Assembly (NCBI RefSeq): GCF_900016645.1
Contig: NZ_CDGJ01000065.1
Direction: 5' to 3' (one strand)
Length of the DNA: 64,000 nt
Source: Acididesulfobacillus acetoxydans
GTDB taxonomy: Bacteria > Bacillota > Desulfitobacteriia > Desulfitobacteriales > Desulfitobacteriaceae
Part shown: one piece after another, positions 1 to 7,892 of the stretch
Layout: each line of letters begins with the position of its first letter
Numbering within the stretch: the first letter of the stretch is position 1
Position numbers and translations under genes: made by a program
The notes under the pieces: generated by a model
Seen by the model: only the letters and a program-made list of their open reading frames with translations
Database searches by the model: none
What the model was told of the DNA's origin: nothing

Positions 1-96
1 CCCCCGAAGCCACCCCCGAAGCCACCCCCGGAGCCATCCCCGAAGTTACCCCCGAAGCCACTCCCGAAGCTACTCCCGAAGCTGCTCCCGAAGCCA
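1..96. repeat. 12-bp tandem repeat inside the MscS coding region
   Basis: Eight near-identical 12-bp units (consensus CCCCCGAAGCCA on the plus strand) run off the left edge. Read on the minus strand they encode the four-residue repeat (G-V-A-S)n at the visible C-terminal end of the MscS protein. The unit is a multiple of three, so copy-number change would not break the frame. Confidence 0.9.
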
Positions 97-934
97 CTCC
101 CTCGTTTTTTCCTATCCATCCCTCGCCGGCCGCAAACTCCGCTTCCAACCGGCGCCTTAATTCTTCCATAAAACGTACCGAATCTACTTCTAAAGCGACA
201 TCAAAACGCAAATGCACGCGGTGTGCCCCTTCATGAGTCCGGTTTTCCAAAAAGGACTGGGCAATGATTCCATTGGGAATGAGCTGAGGATAGCCGTCCC
301 GGTTGAGAATTTCCGTGTACATCAAGTTAATGTCTTCAACCCGGCCATAGTAAGCCGGCCGGGTGGCCTCATGGGGAAAACTGGGCATCAGCAGGGGAAA
401 CTGCCAGGCGACAATCCCAATGTAATCCCCGATGCGGAAGGGCCGGACAAAGATCAGCCAAATTCCCCCGATAATATTGGCAAAAATCGTCTGCCCCGCC
501 AAACCGATGATTACCGTCAGAAACGTGCCCCCGAAAATGACGCTGGGCACCCCAACCCCGAAGGCCGTCAAGACAGCCACAGTGATGACCGTAAAGAGAA
601 GGAGCCGGGTCAGGTAACGCACCATCGTGGACCTCTGGGGCCCCAGTTTTTCGACCGGGAAACGGAAAAGCCCCCGCTCCAAGAGATGAGAAATGATGGC
701 CCCGATGATGAGCACCAAGACCGCTTTGATCATATGGATCCATTGCACCGGAATGCGGTGGAGCATTCCGCTGCGGGAATCAAGAAAGACAGAAATGACA
801 ACCCCTATGACGACGAGCAAGCCCATCCAGATGAGCGTGTACCGCCAGCGCCGGACTCCCTTGGGCGCGGTTCGGTTGGCTTCGGTTCCCCCAGCCGATA
901 CTCCCCGGGACGAAGTCTTATCCAATCTGCGCAT
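1..934 (-). CDS. Mechanosensitive ion channel, MscS family (3' end beyond window)
   Basis: Inner-membrane channel that opens under membrane tension to release solutes during osmotic downshift. The frame stays open to the left edge, so about 311 N-terminal residues are visible and the C-terminus is missing. The ATG at 934 follows a GGGGGGAAAAG ribosome site. In order I see a basic N-tail, hydrophobic segments (about residues 40-58, 72-92, 105-125, 128-150), the MscS pore-type stretch rich in Gly/Ala/Ile (GLAGQTIFANIIGG) and the following beta domain with the family hallmark RPFRIGDYI. Near the visible end the protein enters a Gly-Val-Ala-Ser tandem repeat (12-bp units), unusual for MscS and probably a disordered tail. 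The fold call is firm; the physiological role is inferred from the family. Confidence 0.9.
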   Translation of the reverse strand, partial: MRRLDKTSSRGVSAGGTEANRTAPKGVRRWRYTLIWMGLLVVIGVVISVFLDSRSGMLHRIPVQWIHMIKAVLVLIIGAIISHLLERGLFRFPVEKLGPQRSTMVRYLTRLLLFTVITVAVLTAFGVGVPSVIFGGTFLTVIIGLAGQTIFANIIGGIWLIFVRPFRIGDYIGIVAWQFPLLMPSFPHEATRPAYYGRVEDINLMYTEILNRDGYPQLIPNGIIAQSFLENRTHEGAHRVHLRFDVALEVDSVRFMEELRRRLEAEFAAGEGWIGKNEGVASGAASGVASGVASGVTSGMAPGVASGVASG

Positions 935-1160
935 TCTTTTCCCCCCACGGGTACCTTCAGGCCCCCTTTTCCAAGTTATTATATACTCGTGCTCTCGGCA
1001 TTTAAAGCCCTGAAGCGCCGCATAACACTCCCCTGCGGTTGAAGCCCCCGCACGTCCGGCCGACGCCGCCCGGCTCTAACCGACCCGGGACATTCAGGCA
1101 AGCTGCTTAATGCGGTTCCGGTTCCCGGGCTGCCACGAATTAAAGGCCCGCCGGGGAACC

Positions 1161-2003
1161 TTAACCTTTCGGGGGGAGGAGGATGTCCGCCTCGCCGGCG
1201 GCGTGTACGGTTTCCGCAGCCGCCAGTTCCAGGGCCCGGACCACTACCTCCAGGCACATCGTGGGCTGCCCGGAGTTTTTGCAGCCCTGTTCGGGAAGGT
1301 ACGGTATATGAATAAAACCGGCCGGTATTATCCGGCCCTCTTCGGCCAGATAATGCAACAGGCCGTAGAGCACATGGTTACAGACAAAAGTCCCCGCGCT
1401 GTTGGAGACGGAAGCGGGAATTCCGGCGGTTCGCAGAGCCTCCACAATTCGTTTGAGCGGAAGTGTGGCCCAGTAAGCGGCCGGACCGCCCCGGACCACA
1501 GGCACATCCACAGGCTGCTGCCCCGCGTTGTCCGGAATCCGAGCATCATCGACATTGATCCCTATCCGTTCCACTGTGATGTCCGGCCTGCCTCCCGCTT
1601 GCCCCACACAGATAACCGCCGCCGGGTTCTCCTCCTCGACAGCCTTTTTCAGGGCCTCAAGTGAGCGGCCGAACACCGTCGGCAATTGTCTGACGACGAT
1701 TTGCCAACCGTTTTTGCCACCCTCTACCTCTCCATAGCCGGGATCTCCCACAGCCGGCGTCGCCCAGCTGGCATCTCTGGCCTCGGGACCGCGTTGGACC
1801 GCATGCTCTTTCCCGGGATCCCGACCCTCCGCACTTTCCCCGGCAGGATCTCCTTCGGCAGGATATTCTCCGCCGGGATCTCCTCCGTTCGCGACCACTG
1901 TGTTCAAATACTTTCCGTCCAGGATCCGAACCGCTTCCCAAGACGGATTGGTCTCATCTCCCCCAAACGGATCGAATCCCGTAAGCAAGAGCTTCCCGAT
2001 CAT
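1161..2003 (-). CDS. pcp: Pyroglutamyl-peptidase I with a low-complexity insertion
   Basis: Cytoplasmic cysteine peptidase (family C15) that removes N-terminal pyroglutamate from peptides; the released 5-oxoproline is the substrate of the neighbouring PxpABC. The N-terminal LLTGFDPFGG motif and the catalytic triad are present: Glu in ITVERIGIN (about residue 146), Cys in GTFVCNH (208) and His in GFIHIPY (232). The family is about 200-215 residues; this one is about 280 because roughly 60 residues rich in Gly, Asp, Pro and Glu sit between LDGKYLNTVV and GWQIVVRQLP (about 38-98). The insert follows an early strand, away from the triad, so activity is plausible. I chose the ATG at 2003 because the AGGAG site is only one base before the ATG at 2012. 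It lies upstream of pxpA's product in function but downstream of pxpA in transcription. Confidence 0.9.
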   Translation of the reverse strand: MIGKLLLTGFDPFGGDETNPSWEAVRILDGKYLNTVVANGGDPGGEYPAEGDPAGESAEGRDPGKEHAVQRGPEARDASWATPAVGDPGYGEVEGGKNGWQIVVRQLPTVFGRSLEALKKAVEEENPAAVICVGQAGGRPDITVERIGINVDDARIPDNAGQQPVDVPVVRGGPAAYWATLPLKRIVEALRTAGIPASVSNSAGTFVCNHVLYGLLHYLAEEGRIIPAGFIHIPYLPEQGCKNSGQPTMCLEVVVRALELAAAETVHAAGEADILLPPKG

Positions 2004-2123
2004 CTTCTTCATACTCCTTTCCCATCAAGCCTGCTGCCGGCTGCCTAACGGCCAAATCAGGTTCACTTACAGATTCACTCGCAGGTTATGACTATTCAGG
2101 GTGTCGGACTGAACCCGAACTGC

Positions 2124-2876
2124 CTACCAAGCCTTGACCGTAATCCCGGCTGTCCGGAGAACCTCCCTAATAGCTTGGGCCGCGCTCAGGGCTCCGGGTT
2201 CATCCCCGTGCAAACAGATCGTTTCCACCTTAAGGGCTATAGTCTGCCCGGTAATGCTCCGCACCTTCCCGCTCTTCACCATGCCTGCAACCCGCCGGGC
2301 GATCTCCTCCGGATCGTGAAGCATCGCTCCGGGCTGGCCGCGGGACACCAAAGTTCCGTCCTCATTGTAATTCCTATCGGCAAAAACTTCCGAGACCGTG
2401 GCCAAGCCCGCTTCCGCTCCCGCTTCAATCAGGCGGCTCCCGGACGGGCCGAAAAGGCGCAGGGCCGGAGAGAAGTCCCGCACCGCCGCAGCCACCGCCG
2501 CGGCAATCTCCGGGTCAACCGCCGCCCGGTTATAGAGAGCGCCATGGGGTTTCACGTGCCTCAGGACCAAGCCTTCCCCCTTGGCCAGGGCAGCCAGCGC
2601 CCCAATCTGATATAAAACCAGATCATAGACCTCGGCCGGCGCATAGCCGAGCCAGCGCCGCCCGAAGCCCTGCAAATCCGGCAGGCCCGGATGCGCCCCC
2701 AACGCCGCCCCACCCGCGGCCGCGAGCCTAATCGTCCGGTGCATGACGCTGAAGTCCCCCGCGTGAAAACCGCAAGCGATATTGGCAGAGCTTACCAGCC
2801 GCAGAATTTCCTCGTCGCGGCCGACTTTAAACATCCCAAAACTCTCACCCAGGTCACTGTTTAGATCGACATGCAT
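2124..2876 (-). CDS. pxpA: 5-oxoprolinase subunit A (LamB/YcsF family)
   Basis: Subunit A of the bacterial ATP-dependent 5-oxoprolinase PxpABC, which converts 5-oxoproline to glutamate. The 250-residue length is normal and the N-terminus MHVDLNSDLGESFG is diagnostic of the LamB/YcsF family. Other family blocks visible are NIACGFHAGD, ALGAHPGLPD, HVKPHGALYN and CLHGDEPGA, which form the polysaccharide-deacetylase-like metal-containing barrel. The start has a good AGAGGTGAAGAGAG site. It is transcribed just before pcp (about 120 bp gap). The partner subunits pxpB and pxpC are about 5 kb upstream, separated by unrelated genes. Confidence 0.95.
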   Translation of the reverse strand: MHVDLNSDLGESFGMFKVGRDEEILRLVSSANIACGFHAGDFSVMHRTIRLAAAGGAALGAHPGLPDLQGFGRRWLGYAPAEVYDLVLYQIGALAALAKGEGLVLRHVKPHGALYNRAAVDPEIAAAVAAAVRDFSPALRLFGPSGSRLIEAGAEAGLATVSEVFADRNYNEDGTLVSRGQPGAMLHDPEEIARRVAGMVKSGKVRSITGQTIALKVETICLHGDEPGALSAAQAIREVLRTAGITVKAW

Positions 2877-2932
2877 TCTCTCTTCACCTCTTCCTTGTAT
2901 TTCTCCTATCTCTGACCTCTGTCTCCTCCCGC

Positions 2933-3143
2933 TCTCCTCCGCCTCTCGCCTTCCTTTGTCTCTCGCCTTCCTCCGTCTCTCGCTTTCCTCCGTCTCTCGC
3001 TTTCTCCTGTCTCTCGCCTTCCTCTGTCTCTTGCTTTCCTCTGTCTCTTGCTTTCCTCCGTCTTTCGCCTTCCTCCGTCTCTCGCCTTCCTCTGTCTCTT
3101 GCTTTCCTCCGTCTTTCGCCTTCCTCTGTCTCTCGCTTTTCGT
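2933..3143. repeat. 17-bp intergenic minisatellite
   Basis: About 12 imperfect copies of a 17-bp unit (GCTTTCCTCCGTCTCTC, variants at two or three positions) fill the space between pxpA and the permease remnant. It is strongly pyrimidine on the plus strand. Frames that run through it are repeat artefacts. Nothing else is seen in 2877-3327 apart from a C/T-rich decayed continuation of the repeat. Confidence 0.9.
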
Positions 3144-3327
3144 GTGCCTTTTGCCTTGGTCGCCTGCCTTTCTCTCCCCTGCTTCTCTTTGCCCTTTCTT
3201 CTGTCCTTCTCTCTACTCCGGTTCTTCCGCCGCTTCCAAGTCTCTTTAGCTCGTAATTCGCCGAAGTCCGGTGAATTCCTCTTGCAGCGTTAGGAAACTT
3301 CCACCCAATCGTTCGAATCCTCGGAAT

Positions 3328-3558
3328 TCAGCGAATACGAACACTCATTTTCTGCAGCGCCGGCTCCGGTAGAGCCAGCGGGCCCGGGCAAAAACCCGGG
3401 CCGCCCTGTACGCCGTGAAAAACATACGTTGCAAAAACACGTTGCGCTTTATTAGTGCTTGCCGATCCCATAAACAGACCCACGCCAATGGTTCCCCCGA
3501 GTGCAATCAGCTCTATATGCCGTGCCTTGAGACCCCGGGTTAACTGCCTCTCTTCCAT
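3328..3558 (-). pseudogene. Amino-acid permease (APC family), N-terminal fragment
   Basis: The first 35 residues (MEERQLTRGLKARHIELIAL then GGTIGVGLFMGSAST) match the start of amino-acid permeases of the LysP/GabP/RocE type, including the conserved GGxIGxGLF of the first membrane helix. The reading then changes abruptly to non-membrane sequence and stops after 76 residues, while the family has about 450-480 residues with 12 helices. The gene begins 17 bp after the threonine deaminase stop in the same direction, so it was probably the transporter of that operon before a deletion removed nearly all of it. Confidence 0.8.
3381..3402. other. Perfect GC inverted repeat in permease remnant
   Basis: Eight-base arms GGCCCGGG/CCCGGGCC separated by six bases make a stable hairpin just inside the truncated permease. 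There is no T-run directly after it on either strand, so a terminator role is possible but not shown. Confidence 0.6.
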
Positions 3559-3574
3559 ATTAACACTCTCTTTC

Positions 3575-4783
3575 TCAGCGCATGTCTACGCTATAATGCC
3601 GTTCTTCCATCAGCTTTCTGATCTTGGCAATCTGTTCTTCGTTCGCGGTTTCCAATTCCAGCTCCACCCGGCAGCTGCCTAACGCCACATCCCTGCTTTC
3701 CCGGCTGTGCGTCACCGCCAAGACGTTGGCATTCGCGTCCGCGATTAATTTTAACAGTTGCCACAGTTCTCCGGGCTTGTCCGAAATCACGGTATCAAAA
3801 AACACCTTGCGTCCGGACTTAACCAATCCCTTGTTAATAATGCGCGTCACCGTATTGACATCAATATTGCCGCCGCTGATTAAAGCCGCTATCTTACGAT
3901 GTTTGTAGGCGGGAAAACTGCTCAAGACGGCGGCAATGCTCACCGCGCCCGCACCTTCGGCCACAGTCTTGACTCGTTCCAGCAACAGCAAAATCGCCCG
4001 CGCGATTTCTTCTTCATCGACCGTCACGATCTCATCCACATAATGCTGACAGAGCTCAAAAGTCAGGGCCCCCGGGGTTTTGACCGCGATACCGTCGGCG
4101 ATGGTCGGAATTCCGTCAACCGTCACGACCTGCTTTTGGGCCATGGCTTGTGCCATAGAAGGCATGTTCTTGGTTTGCACGCCAATGACTTTGATACTCG
4201 GCTTCATTTCTTTCAGAGCCACGGCTATTCCGGAGATAAGGCCGCCGCCGCCGATGGGTACCACCACCGCTTCAACATCCGGCAAATCCTCCAGCAGTTC
4301 CAAGGCAATCGTTCCCTGACCCGCGATGACCAAAGGATCGTCAAACGGGTGCACAAACGTGGCATTCTCTTCTTTCTGAATGCGCCGGGCTTCCGCATAG
4401 GCGTCGTCATAAACATCACCGTGCAAGACTACTTTTGCTCCGTATCCTTGCGTCGCAATCACCTTTGATAAGGGAGCATGCTTCGGCATCACAATGGTAG
4501 ACTTGATACCGAAAGTGGTTGCGGCCAAAGCGACCCCCTGAGCATGATTACCGGCGGAAGACGCGATGACTCCGTTTTCCTTATCCTGCTCGCTTAAATT
4601 CGCGACTTTGTTATAGGCCCCCCGCACTTTGAAAGAGCCTGTGCGCTGCAGGTTTTCCATCTTGAGGTAAACCTCATTCCCGCTCATCTCGCTGAGAATA
4701 TTACTATACGACAGTCCTGTTCTGGAAATCACTCCATCCAAAGTCGCACGGGCTTTTTTGATCTCTTCAACTGTGACTTGCAC
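3575..4783 (-). CDS. Threonine ammonia-lyase (catabolic type with C-terminal ACT domain)
   Basis: Pyridoxal-phosphate enzyme that deaminates threonine to 2-oxobutyrate and ammonia. It has 402 residues, the usual length for the TdcB/IlvA-short form with an ACT domain. Seen: PLP lysine in GSFKVRGA (Lys52), SSAGNHAQGVA, the glycine-rich phosphate loop PIGGGGLISG (about 177-186) and a C-terminal ACT region (about 325-400, DKPGELWQLL). GTG start with GAGG about ten bases upstream. It lies directly downstream of ridA (16 bp gap), a natural pair because RidA removes the reactive enamine/imine made by this enzyme. A truncated permease follows it. Catabolic rather than biosynthetic use is inferred from this context. 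Confidence 0.93.
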   Translation of the reverse strand: MQVTVEEIKKARATLDGVISRTGLSYSNILSEMSGNEVYLKMENLQRTGSFKVRGAYNKVANLSEQDKENGVIASSAGNHAQGVALAATTFGIKSTIVMPKHAPLSKVIATQGYGAKVVLHGDVYDDAYAEARRIQKEENATFVHPFDDPLVIAGQGTIALELLEDLPDVEAVVVPIGGGGLISGIAVALKEMKPSIKVIGVQTKNMPSMAQAMAQKQVVTVDGIPTIADGIAVKTPGALTFELCQHYVDEIVTVDEEEIARAILLLLERVKTVAEGAGAVSIAAVLSSFPAYKHRKIAALISGGNIDVNTVTRIINKGLVKSGRKVFFDTVISDKPGELWQLLKLIADANANVLAVTHSRESRDVALGSCRVELELETANEEQIAKIRKLMEERHYSVDMR

Positions 4784-4799
4784 TTTATCACATCCTCGC

Positions 4800-5183
4800 T
4801 TATTTTTGGCGCCAGGCGATGACTTCTATTTCGACTAAAGCCCCTTTGGGCAGGCTGGCAACTCCGATACAGGAGCGAACCGGCAAAGTATTCGTAAAGT
4901 AGGTTGCATAGACTTCGTTGACGGCGGCGAAATCATCCATATTGACGATAAAAATAGTGGTTTTAACCACATCCCCAAAATCCAAACCCGCAGCCAGAAG
5001 CACCTGTTTTAAATTTTCCATGACCTGTTTCGTCTGGGCTTTAATGCCCCCTGCGACAAACACCCCCGTCTCGGGATCAAGGGGAATTTGGCCTGACGTT
5101 AGAAGATACTCTCCCGCTTTGATCGCCTGGGAATAGGGACCGACGGCTTTCGGGGCCTTAGAGGTTTTGATTGCTTCGTTCAT
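4800..5183 (-). CDS. ridA: RidA family 2-iminobutanoate/2-iminopropanoate deaminase
   Basis: Small trimeric enzyme that hydrolyses reactive imines released by PLP enzymes such as threonine deaminase. The 127-residue product has the family signatures APKAVGPYSQAI, SGQIPLDPETG and the C-terminal RSCIGVASLPKGALVEIE, including the substrate-binding Arg. The frame could begin earlier at 5237, but AGGAG lies eight bases before the ATG at 5183, and family proteins start here. It is co-directional with and just upstream of the threonine deaminase gene. Confidence 0.95.
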   Translation of the reverse strand: MNEAIKTSKAPKAVGPYSQAIKAGEYLLTSGQIPLDPETGVFVAGGIKAQTKQVMENLKQVLLAAGLDFGDVVKTTIFIVNMDDFAAVNEVYATYFTNTLPVRSCIGVASLPKGALVEIEVIAWRQK

Positions 5184-5353
5184 TTCCATTTCTCCTTCTG
5201 CGTCTATTTGTACCACGCCTCTGTCTGTAACATACATTTATGCGCAATCAGGCTGTCCACGACGAGCGGCCTTTGGCTTAGGACCTTTCAATCAAGGACG
5301 TCCTGAGTGGTACCGAAAAGAGTAAACATCCTGCTAGACTGAACTGTAGTGTT

Positions 5354-6250
5354 TCACTTCGATGTCAGATACCTGTAAATCGTGCTCTCCGATGTTCTTA
5401 AGGCCTTAGCCACTTTCGCGATTGAACCTTTGATCTTGAAAATACCGCTTTCCCGCAGTTGGCGCACAACGGCGCTTTTTTCCTCAGTGGACATTCTTTC
5501 CCCGGGAACCTTATACTTGGCCATGACCTTTTTTACCGCCTCATTAACCACGTAGTCCAAGGACGTGCTCAACAGCTCTGCGACCTCTTCTTTAGGGTCG
5601 TCTCGGGCGTATGCCCGTTCGTCTGCCTGGGCCTCTGCTTGAACGTTTTCCTCAGCGTCTGCTTTGGTATCTATTCCGGAATCTATTCCGGCATCTGCTT
5701 TGGTGTCTGCTTTAGCTTTTCCTTGAACTTTGTCTTTAGCCCTTCCTTGAACTTTTTCTTTGGCTTTTTCTTGAACGTCCTCTTGAACGCCTTCTTTTCC
5801 CCGCGCCCGCCTGTCTCCTTCGCCCTCCCCTCCGGGGCCAATACCCATTCCGTAACCGGCCACTGCCTCAAGGGGAAGCCGGGATGGCATTCTCGTAATC
5901 GGATGATCCGGGGAATCCAAAATATTGACACACAGCATCCCTATCAGTTCCCCCTTATCATCTTTAATGTAATAAGTCGAGGATATCAGCTTCTTGCCGT
6001 CTGCCGTACGGCTGCGATAATTGACAATGGCATTCTGCCGCAAATAAGCTTTATTTTCCAGAAGCTTAAGGCCTAAATCCGTCAAAGGACATCCCAGATA
6101 GCGACCGCTGATATATCCGTTGCGAATGGCAATCACGGAGTTCTCAACATCCACGATGTCATGCAGCAGTACTTCGCAATGTGAACCTATAATGTCCGCG
6201 ATAAAATCTACGAGTGGGATATACAAATTCAATAACCGTTTATAGTTCAT
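5354..6250 (-). CDS. YheO/DauR-type helix-turn-helix regulator with repeat-rich insert
   Basis: Predicted transcription factor: an N-terminal YheO-like PAS domain (about residues 5-120; includes HCEVLLHDI, SVIAIRNGYISGR and LIGMLCVNIL) and a C-terminal HTH (about 240-298; VAKALRTSESTIYRYL). Between them, about 143-218, is a Lys/Ala/Asp/Glu-rich imperfect repeat (units like KVQGKAKAD and GIDTKADAE) absent from ordinary DauR-like proteins, which are about 210-240 residues. The ATG at 6250 has AGAGGG eight bases upstream. In Arthrobacter and Pseudomonas such regulators control amino-acid catabolic operons, so the ridA-threonine deaminase-permease group just downstream is its likely target; this is inference. 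Confidence 0.85.
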   Translation of the reverse strand: MNYKRLLNLYIPLVDFIADIIGSHCEVLLHDIVDVENSVIAIRNGYISGRYLGCPLTDLGLKLLENKAYLRQNAIVNYRSRTADGKKLISSTYYIKDDKGELIGMLCVNILDSPDHPITRMPSRLPLEAVAGYGMGIGPGGEGEGDRRARGKEGVQEDVQEKAKEKVQGRAKDKVQGKAKADTKADAGIDSGIDTKADAEENVQAEAQADERAYARDDPKEEVAELLSTSLDYVVNEAVKKVMAKYKVPGERMSTEEKSAVVRQLRESGIFKIKGSIAKVAKALRTSESTIYRYLTSK

Positions 6251-6259
6251 CACATTCAC

Positions 6260-6482
6260 CCTCTTTTTTCGGTTCTTGCTTGTCCGTCGATTCCCCTGAT
6301 CTCTCTGCTCTTCGTCTAATAGTTAATTCTCCATTTACGAGTAAATTCCTCCTACGGTAATAATTTTTTATTATTTGCAGGGAAAGCATTTGCCCCTACC
6401 CAGGACCGATAGAAAAAGGCGGGACAAAAAAGAAGACACTTCAAGCAAAGTGCCTTGTTCGCGCGTGTGTCTTATCTATCGC
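6260..6482. other. Intergenic stretch with a weak inverted repeat
   Basis: About 220 bp upstream of the YheO-type regulator and downstream of vapC. AAGACAC and GTGTCTT arms near 6433-6475 could pair around an internal small hairpin and may end vapBC transcription. No gene is seen. Confidence 0.4.
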
Positions 6483-6905
6483 TTATAAATCAGAAGGCTT
6501 ATTTTCACTCACCCAATTTTCAACCTCAAGGCCCTCCACTCGCTCAAACTCACGCACGTTATTGGTGACGACAATAAGTCCCTTAGCCTTCGCATGAGCT
6601 GCAATCAACATATCCATAGCCCCAATCGGAATCCCTCGTCGCCTCAGCGCTGCGCAAATTTTCCCATACTCTGCGGCCGCTTCATGATCAAACGGTAAAA
6701 TGTCCGTAATGGACAAAAATTGATTTAACGCAAGTGCGTTTCTTTCGGGATATGCGCTTGCTTCTACGCCGTGCATGAGTTCCGCCAGGGTAATTGCTGA
6801 AATGGCAACGCCGTCACCCATGTTCGAATGAAGAGTGATGAGCACATTTTCCGGTTTTTTCTTTATGAGATACACACAAATATTGGTATCGAGCATGTAT
6901 TTCAT
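6483..6905 (-). CDS. vapC: Type II toxin VapC, PIN-domain ribonuclease
   Basis: Predicted magnesium-dependent endoribonuclease toxin of a VapBC module; 140 residues, standard length. PIN acidic residues are visible: Asp6 in MLDTNI, Glu42 in LAELMHG, an Asp in IGAMDMLIAAHA and the late TNNVREFERV motif. ATG start with GGGAG upstream. Its start overlaps the vapB stop by four bases (ATGA), the usual translational coupling. Target RNA is unknown. Confidence 0.93.
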   Translation of the reverse strand: MKYMLDTNICVYLIKKKPENVLITLHSNMGDGVAISAITLAELMHGVEASAYPERNALALNQFLSITDILPFDHEAAAEYGKICAALRRRGIPIGAMDMLIAAHAKAKGLIVVTNNVREFERVEGLEVENWVSENKPSDL

Positions 6906-7132
6906 AAAGTCTCCCTCTGCACCTGAACACCCCCATCACGTTCTTCCGCAAAGAAGTCATCAGTGAAACTGTTCAGTCCCTGAAGAAAGGTTTCCCATAC
7001 ACGCTCTTTTGGAAACAGCATAACAGTATTACCCACTTTTTGAATATAGACTTCGCTGCCCGAAAAACGATATTCTTTCGGCAGCCGGACAGCTTGGCTC
7101 TGCCCATTAATAAATAATTTTGCAGTTTCCAC
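6902..7132 (-). CDS. vapB: Antitoxin VapB (AbrB/MazE-like DNA-binding)
   Basis: 76-residue antitoxin that should neutralise VapC and repress the operon. The N-terminal half (TAKLFINGQSQAVRLPKEYR, then FSGSEV) is a typical SpoVT/AbrB-type swapped-hairpin DNA-binding domain; the C-terminal tail (WETFLQGLNSFTDDFFAEER) would wrap the toxin. The frame is open further upstream, but GAGGTG six bases before the GTG at 7132 and family alignment fix this start; a longer version would run through the promoter and operator. Confidence 0.92.
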   Translation of the reverse strand: METAKLFINGQSQAVRLPKEYRFSGSEVYIQKVGNTVMLFPKERVWETFLQGLNSFTDDFFAEERDGGVQVQRETL

Positions 7133-7148
7133 CTGTATCACCTCACTT

Positions 7149-7180
7149 ATAGTATATATCTTAGTATATACTATCATCAA
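7149..7180 (-). promoter_or_regulatory. Putative vapBC promoter and autoregulatory operator
   Basis: A perfect inverted repeat with 10-base arms (ATAGTATATA, six-base spacer, TATATACTAT) spans 7149-7174, 17 bases upstream of the vapB start. On the minus strand a TTGATG-like -35 (7175-7180) and TATACT -10 (7151-7156) with an 18-base spacer overlap it. AbrB-type antitoxins commonly bind such palindromes to repress their own operon; the binding is inferred. Confidence 0.7.
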
Positions 7181-7324
7181 GCCGTCTATGCAAGACGCAT
7201 AACGACTATCCACAATAACTTATCCGCCTTGTCGTGTGCCCAGTAATTTTCGCCGTTTTTGCCTTTGAGTCAGCCCGCCTTCGCCTTCCGCTCCGACTGC
7301 CTCCTTTACCACCTCTGACTTCCT

Positions 7325-7892
7325 TACCAGTGCCCTCCCAGGGCCAGGAAATACATAAAGCAGATGTTGGCTGCCAACAGAATCAGAGCGGTCGGAATCT
7401 GAGCTTTGATCACTTGATATTTGTCCGGCAAGTCCAAGAGGGCGGCCGGCACAATATTGAAATTAGCAGCCATCGGCGTCATCAGCGTCCCAGTGTATCG
7501 GCCGCTCCCTCCGCCATGGGAGCAATCAGCGGCCGCACCATTTGGGCGTGCCCGCCCAGGCTCGTCAAACCGAGAGCCGAGGTGAGTTCGCGCAAGAAGA
7601 GATAGAGAATGAGGATCCTGCCCGTCGTCGCGACTCTTACCTTAGAGACTAGATTCTCGGCTTGCTCTTTCAACCCGTAACGCTCCGTCAGACCGATCAC
7701 CGGCAGAATCAGAATAAATAAAGACATGTAACGATTGACCACAAACGAGGTGCCGAACTGGGTAAGGATCTTGTCAAGGGGCAGGCGGGCAATTAATCCG
7801 GTCACCAGCCCAGCCACCGTCACCACCAGGAGCGGGTTGATCCTGAGGACAAACCCCACCACGACCACCAAAACGCCAATCAACGACCACAT
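7325..7892 (-). pseudogene. DUF969-DUF979 permease genes collapsed by deletion and frameshift
   Basis: The ATG at 7892 (GGAGACC upstream) begins a DUF969 protein: hydrophobic helices (MWSLIGVLVVVVGFVLRINP and on) and the family block ALGLTSLGGHAQMVRPLIAP. At about 7495-7505 the reading switches, one frame over, to the extreme C-terminus of DUF979 (GTLMTPMAANFNIVPAALL to MYFLALGGHW, stop at 7325-7327). DUF969 (about 230 aa) and DUF979 (about 310 aa) are normally two adjacent genes next to pcp, thought to form a transporter for pyroglutamyl compounds. The end of the first and nearly all of the second have been lost. The DUF969 part alone would give a 136-residue product. It overlaps the pxpC stop by 13 bases. 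Confidence 0.85.
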
